Below are positions 59,384 to 64,000 of a stretch of 64,000 bases of DNA, one piece after another; position 1 is the first letter of the stretch, and each line of letters begins with the position of its first letter. Made by a program: the position numbers and the translations under genes. The notes beneath the pieces were generated by a model that did not search any database, was not told the origin of the DNA, and saw only the letters and a program-made list of their open reading frames with translations. Location of the stretch: the NCBI RefSeq assembly GCF_004193775.1, contig NC_041021.1:34979718-35043717 (forward strand), read 5' to 3'. This DNA comes from Glycine soja (lineage: Eukaryota > Streptophyta > Magnoliopsida > Fabales > Fabaceae).

Positions 59384-60304
59384 ATGGCATCGTTGGTGAC
59401 CCATTTTTGCCTATTCTCTTCCTCATTCCTCTACCTTCACAACCCCTCTCACTTCCACTCCAAACTTTGGTACTTCTCCGACCCAAAGTGGAAGACCCTT
59501 GATCTCTACGCTCTGCTTATCGCCCACCCCATCTTCTCCTTTGCCAAGTTTTCCCTCTTCTTCTCCTTCTCTGGCCACTACCCCACTTACAAATTCTCCT
59601 TCTTCCACCAACCAATGACGCTTTTGGCCTTCTGGGTATTGACCTTTTCTATCATAGTGCGTGAACACGTTGGGGGAACATCGTTGGTTTATGAAAGTTT
59701 CGTTCGGGGGGGGGGGGGGGGGGGGGTCTTGGTTGAGTATTTTGTGATGAGAAAAAGGGTTTCAAGTCTTGTTGGCTCTGTGTATGGTTTCTTGGGAGGG
59801 TTGACTCTGGTGTGTGCTGGTGCTTGCATTTACTTGGCAGTTAAACCTTTAGCGTTTTTTGCTGAGTTTTTGTTGTCTTGTGGGTTGGTGTTTAAGGGCA
59901 CTTGGTTGTTGCAGGTGGGATTTTCTTTGTACACTGATGTTTTTGGGTTGAAGGGGTGTGGAAAGATCACTTTTTTGGGGAAGGAGAGTGTTGATGTGCA
60001 GTGTGATCTTAATGAGGATATTTTGAGGGGTGTTGCTTTGATGCATTTTTTGTTCATTGTGCATGCCATTGGGGTGATGGTTTTGGCTATTGGGGTGTTT
60101 GGAGTGTTGGCCGGTAACAAAAGTTTGAGGTGTGGGGAGGCAAGGGGCCTTTGTTGGTTGAGGTGGAATCTGCTAGCTCACGGATGCTGGCACTTGCGGA
60201 TCTGGAGATGGGGTGAAAATGTGAATGTTGTTAGTAGAATCACAGAAAAGGCAGTTTGCGTTGTGAATCATTGGTTTTTTTACCTGCCACGGCTGTGGTT
60301 TTAA
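59384..60304 (+). CDS. DUF716 (TMEM45-like) multi-pass membrane protein, damaged or mis-sequenced
   Basis: Plant membrane protein of unknown function with about six to seven hydrophobic segments. The single-exon frame starts MASLVTHFCLFSSSFLYLHN, then SKLWYFSDPKWKTLDLYALL and GHYPTYKFSFFHQPMTLLAF, as in plant DUF716 proteins. Matching segments continue: VGSVYGFLGGLTLVCAGACI, FKGTWLLQVGFSLYTDVFGL and VQCDLNEDILRGVALMHFLF. Two defects stand out. A run of 21 G (59706-59726) turns the segment after YESFV into RGGGGGGV, where a hydrophobic stretch is expected. After GNKSLRCGEARG (about 60150) the frame shifts by one base in a GGGG run: the family ending PLLVEVESASSRMLAL, then ADLEMG and TGA at 60214-60216, is present in the neighbouring frame. 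The 306-residue frame therefore has a wrong C-terminus; the intended protein would end near residue 278. Confidence 0.85.
   Translation: MASLVTHFCLFSSSFLYLHNPSHFHSKLWYFSDPKWKTLDLYALLIAHPIFSFAKFSLFFSFSGHYPTYKFSFFHQPMTLLAFWVLTFSIIVREHVGGTSLVYESFVRGGGGGGVLVEYFVMRKRVSSLVGSVYGFLGGLTLVCAGACIYLAVKPLAFFAEFLLSCGLVFKGTWLLQVGFSLYTDVFGLKGCGKITFLGKESVDVQCDLNEDILRGVALMHFLFIVHAIGVMVLAIGVFGVLAGNKSLRCGEARGLCWLRWNLLAHGCWHLRIWRWGENVNVVSRITEKAVCVVNHWFFYLPRLWF
59706..59726 (+). repeat. Run of 21 guanines inside a coding region
   Basis: Uninterrupted G21 in the plus strand within the DUF716 gene. It keeps the reading frame and occupies as many codons as the hydrophobic residues it seems to replace. Confidence 0.99.
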
Positions 60305-63300
60305 CCTTTTTTAGTTTGTTGTGTTGAACTGACTTTGTTGCAATGTTTCTTGCCAAGATATTTTAAACTATATACGTATACAGATTACAGTTGCAATCAA
60401 AGAAAGTTATGACATTTGGGTTAAGGTCTTATTTATGTATTGGTTTTGTCTTCTGTTGGAGAACAAAACACATTTAAAGACTGCTTGTTGTGACTGAAAT
60501 TTGCATGGAAGTCTAAAAGTATGTGATAGGGAGCCATATTAATAGTTTGAGTGCTTGTACTTTGATAGGTGATTGCACTTACTAGTTCATGATGTGAAGG
60601 AAGGTTTGTTTTAAATGTGCAGTGATAATTGTGTCAAATTGTTTAGAAGCACTTTTTTTTAACTATATAACACCTGGTTGTCAATTAGTCTAGATGAAAA
60701 CTTTTGTTCTTAAAACTTTAATTGAGTTTTTAAGCTGTTGCGGTGTTTTCTTATGTTCATCTAACATAATTATATCAGGCAATAGATGTAGAGAAAGTGT
60801 ACGTGGTGAGAATTAATGGATTCAATCACAATAATTAAAATAGAGATACAAAACCTGTTGTAGGCTGGTAGCATTTCATTTTTCAGTCTTACACTTCTCT
60901 ATTTGAATACCCAAATCAAACAAACATTTAGATGGAACCCCCCTTTAAGGGATTATACTCGTCTATGTTCATCTTGTGTGAAACATTTCAGTATAAAATT
61001 TCATTATGATTGCTATACATTGACATTACACTTACTACATTACAAATTTGGTAGATGTCTAGATAAATGAAAATCCTCCTTTTTGTTTACAATTGAATAG
61101 TAGAAAGTCCAGATAAATTTTATAGTTAAGCATGTGAAAATAGTGCTAGTAAAGTATTTATTTTCTTGGAGTGTCTTTATGAAATCCATATATTACATAG
61201 GAAATAATATTTGTACAAAGTTCTACTCTATTTTTGTATATCCTGTTGAAAATTTTGGGAACCTAAACCATTGTTGCCGAAATCGTGTAAATCAATGAAT
61301 TTTAAGTCGGAAACGGATCATCTTCATTTTTTTTGCCAAAGGTGCTCCATCTTTGTTTCAGGACGACATATTTTGCTGATCTTACTAGTTTCTTCGTGTA
61401 CCTACATGCTGCATGTTGAAAATAAATTGTGAATTAACAATTGGCTTTCTGTCAGAAACCTTTCTCAATTTTGTACTTTTATATTGCATTTTTTTGTATC
61501 TATAAATACCAAGTGTATACTATAATACTAGTACGGTTTCTAGTATAAACAAAAGTTCACCAGTATAGCCTTTATGGAATATTTCTAAAGCAAGTTTAGT
61601 TTGTCTCCTTAATTTGTTAGTTGTATTTTCAATATTAAAATGTGTTAACAAAAGGCATACCTTGATATTGTTTGGTTTGTTCATTTTCTTCTGAGTTTGT
61701 TTGGTGCAGGACACCTGTAAGGCAAAAGGATCAACATTTATTTAACTAGATTTAGCTATTTATGATGGATGTCTGTCTGTTATGCAAACAATATAGTTTC
61801 TAACATAGGAAATGCCTTTACAAATGTCTCAAGTTTTAAAGCTGCCATTACAAATGTCCTTGTTCAGATAATGAACTTAATGTTGCAATTTAGGTGCGTC
61901 GGTACCTCAACAAAACTTTCCAAACGCTTCCTCATCCTTCTTAGAATAAAACCTTTGGTGCTCTGTAGTACATAAGTCAATCAGAAGCGTCAGAAATCAA
62001 GTGATTTACAAAGTAAAACTTAGGAAGCAATAATAATATTGATGTTACCTTTACATGGTAGCTAACATATGCATTAAAATTTAATAGATTCTACATTCCA
62101 GACAATTTTGTCTAGCCTATTGCCTTCAACACGGCGAGAAGAGATATCTATTAAACATAAAAAAATTTGTTAGTCTCAAATTCCTTGGATCCATTTTACT
62201 CAACAATTCTTTTGTTGATTTCCTTTTGCTTGAATTTAGAGTTCAAAATTGTGTTTGTGTCATTAGTTTATGGCTTGTAAGAAAGTAGTTCGTGGGATAA
62301 TTGTTGTAGGACAATAGTATACCGAAAATGAAAAACCCTCCATTGGTACTCAAATCCTCAAAAGCTTCTCCTCTTAACTCTGGTGGAGGAATGGCTGACC
62401 AGTTGCAAGGTGGTACCTTGGCTCATTTATCTGAATTTCCCACATCCACAAACTCCTGTCACGGGTAGTAAATAAATGAGTTGAGAGCACATTCAATGAA
62501 AAACAAATTACTCGGTTGCGTGTTTTTAACTACCAACCTGAAAGAAATTCGTTGCAATGATAACATCTGACTTTTCTTTGAAACGAATTGGGAATACGGC
62601 TATGATTCTTTGTGGCTGGATACACCATGTATTATTTGATCAATATGGAAAAGCATTAAAATGTGAATAACTTTTACAGTCCAGAAAGTTGGTAATGAGT
62701 TGTCTTTGATTATTAGGTTGTTGAATTTTTCTTTTTGTGAAATATAACTAAATTTAGAAGGACTTGTTATAAGCAAAATAAATACAGAAGGAATGGAGGT
62801 TTCATGAATGGTTATTGTTGACTGTTTGAACTGCCATTTTTTGAGAATCAACAAGTTGTTCTAAATTGAAATAATTAATGAAAGATAATATGTCAGATTT
62901 CTTCTTGACTTCTTGACTTGTTTGCTTGCATCACAAATTTATAGTGATTGTGGTTCTCACTATAATTTGATTCAGGTTATGAATTTCTTAAGTATATGAC
63001 GGTGTTACTTGAAAGTTGAAATACATATAGCTTATATTGTTGATATGATATCATTCCATATATTACAATGTTCTTGTTCATTTTATATGGAAGGTCTTGT
63101 TATACTTTGGTTTCTTGTTTTTCTTCTATGGCATTTGACTTGTCAGGTTAAAAAATTTGATTACCTAGGAATTACCTGCCTGATGAGAACGAAAAGGTCT
63201 TTGGGATGGTAGAGTAGTTTGATGGGTTTGTACATCCCTTGAAGTGCATCGTCAGAATTCACGTTCCACAATATTTCTTTTAGCTGTGAACTCAAAATTA

Positions 63301-63999
63301 CTGAATGTATTGTTGAAATCTCCATAATGACCTTATCATAGTCTAGAACAAGAATTTGGCATCATCAGATAGTTCAAAATTTCAAGTTAGATTATGTGAG
63401 ACTGTTAGTCCATTTACTGACAAGATGCATACAGTGTTTATTTCTATTTCTTTTACACAGATTACACACCAAGAAGTTTCTTTCTAGACTATATTTGATT
63501 TTCTGGACTGTCTGAATATTGATAACATCTTTAGATTTTTTTTCATCATTTAAATGTCCTTGGACTATTATAATTCTTCTTTCCAGTTTGATAATCTATG
63601 TCATACTTGAGTATTTAGAAAGTCACAAGCTGTGTATTTAGTTTGTGTAGCATATGCTGATATTCTGAAGTTTTGTTTCTCCCTTTGCTGACTAGATTCT
63701 CTTAGGATTCCTGTAGCTGCTAAATTATTCAAATTATGCTTTCCTTGTTGGACATATGTTTAAATATAAAGGAAGTATGTGGCTTGAATCCAAATGTAAC
63801 ATGTATCAAATATCAGTTATGCTCAGTTCATGAAAAAAATTGTGAGGAACATTTACTTTGAATTCACTAGTTAATTCTTAAATAGAAGGAAAACTAGATA
63901 GCCAAACATTATATTATTATTAAGTAGAGTGGAAGGGTGGCAACCATGCTGCAAGTTGTTTGTTAAGGAAAACAAACCTTTGTTTCGAGGAATCTGATT
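60305..63999. other. AT-rich sequence downstream of the DUF716 gene
   Basis: No confident gene in 3.7 kb. Two exon-like stretches are noted. About 62325-62460 on the plus strand contains KNPPLVLKSSKASPLNSGGG and MADQLQGGTLAHLSEFP. About 63170-63280 reads LPDENEKVFGMVE, a TAG, then FDGFVHPLKCIVRIHVPQYF. Neither could be assigned. They may be parts of a gene continuing beyond the window or old pseudo-exons. Confidence 0.35.
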
Positions 64000-64000
64000 A

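Noticed and set aside
59423..59668. Minus-strand frames inside the DUF716 gene (also 59830-60120)
   Set aside because: Antisense shadows of a GC-richer coding region; the plus-strand protein has family-like segments throughout.

Overview
This is a gene-poor, AT-rich stretch of a plant nuclear genome, most likely a legume and probably soybean (Glycine) or a close relative. The evidence is intron-containing plant genes (plastid PGR5, eIF(iso)4E, a plant DUF716 membrane protein) and dense nested plant transposons. The species call is inference; no database search was possible. I saw no tRNA, rRNA or CRISPR.

Layout. 1-6 kb: a deleted, non-autonomous Ty3/gypsy element on the minus strand (584-5948), with LTRs, primer-binding site, polypurine tract, gag and zinc-knuckle/RT remnants. 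7.5-10.7 kb: a Pumilio-family pseudogene with stops, a frameshift and a solo LTR in one intron. 11.3-13.7 kb: an unidentified acidic pseudo-coding stretch, a CACTA-type subterminal fragment and a second solo LTR. 15.2-16.3 kb: a dispersed repeat, also found at 33.2 kb and, inverted, at 43.9 kb. 17.5-28.2 kb: a CACTA transposon with matching termini and a TCG target duplication. It contains a complete nested Copia element and a row of captured gene pieces (alpha/beta hydrolase, DUF7794-type membrane protein, prephenate aminotransferase). 28.6-33.2 kb: LINE fragments on both strands, a CA/CG microsatellite and a Tourist-like MITE.

Three genes look like host genes. eIF(iso)4E (35.0-38.2 kb, plus, five exons, 200 aa) appears intact; its last two exons are duplicated as a pseudogene at 45.9-46.1 kb. 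PGR5 (47.2-48.3 kb, minus, two exons, 126 aa) appears intact. A DUF716/TMEM45-like gene (59.4-60.3 kb, plus) carries a run of 21 G and a one-base frameshift near its end. Between them lie a UDP-glucuronate 4-epimerase fragment (39.5 kb), a Pack-MULE carrying a GRAS fragment (49.8-51.2 kb, 9-bp target duplication) and a decayed OTU-domain MULE split by a 2.4-kb solo LTR (53.9-58.5 kb).

The strongest biological theme is repeated capture of host gene exons by DNA transposons (CACTA, MULE), with later retrotransposon nesting that gives a clear order of events. I found no undescribed enzymatic or defence system.
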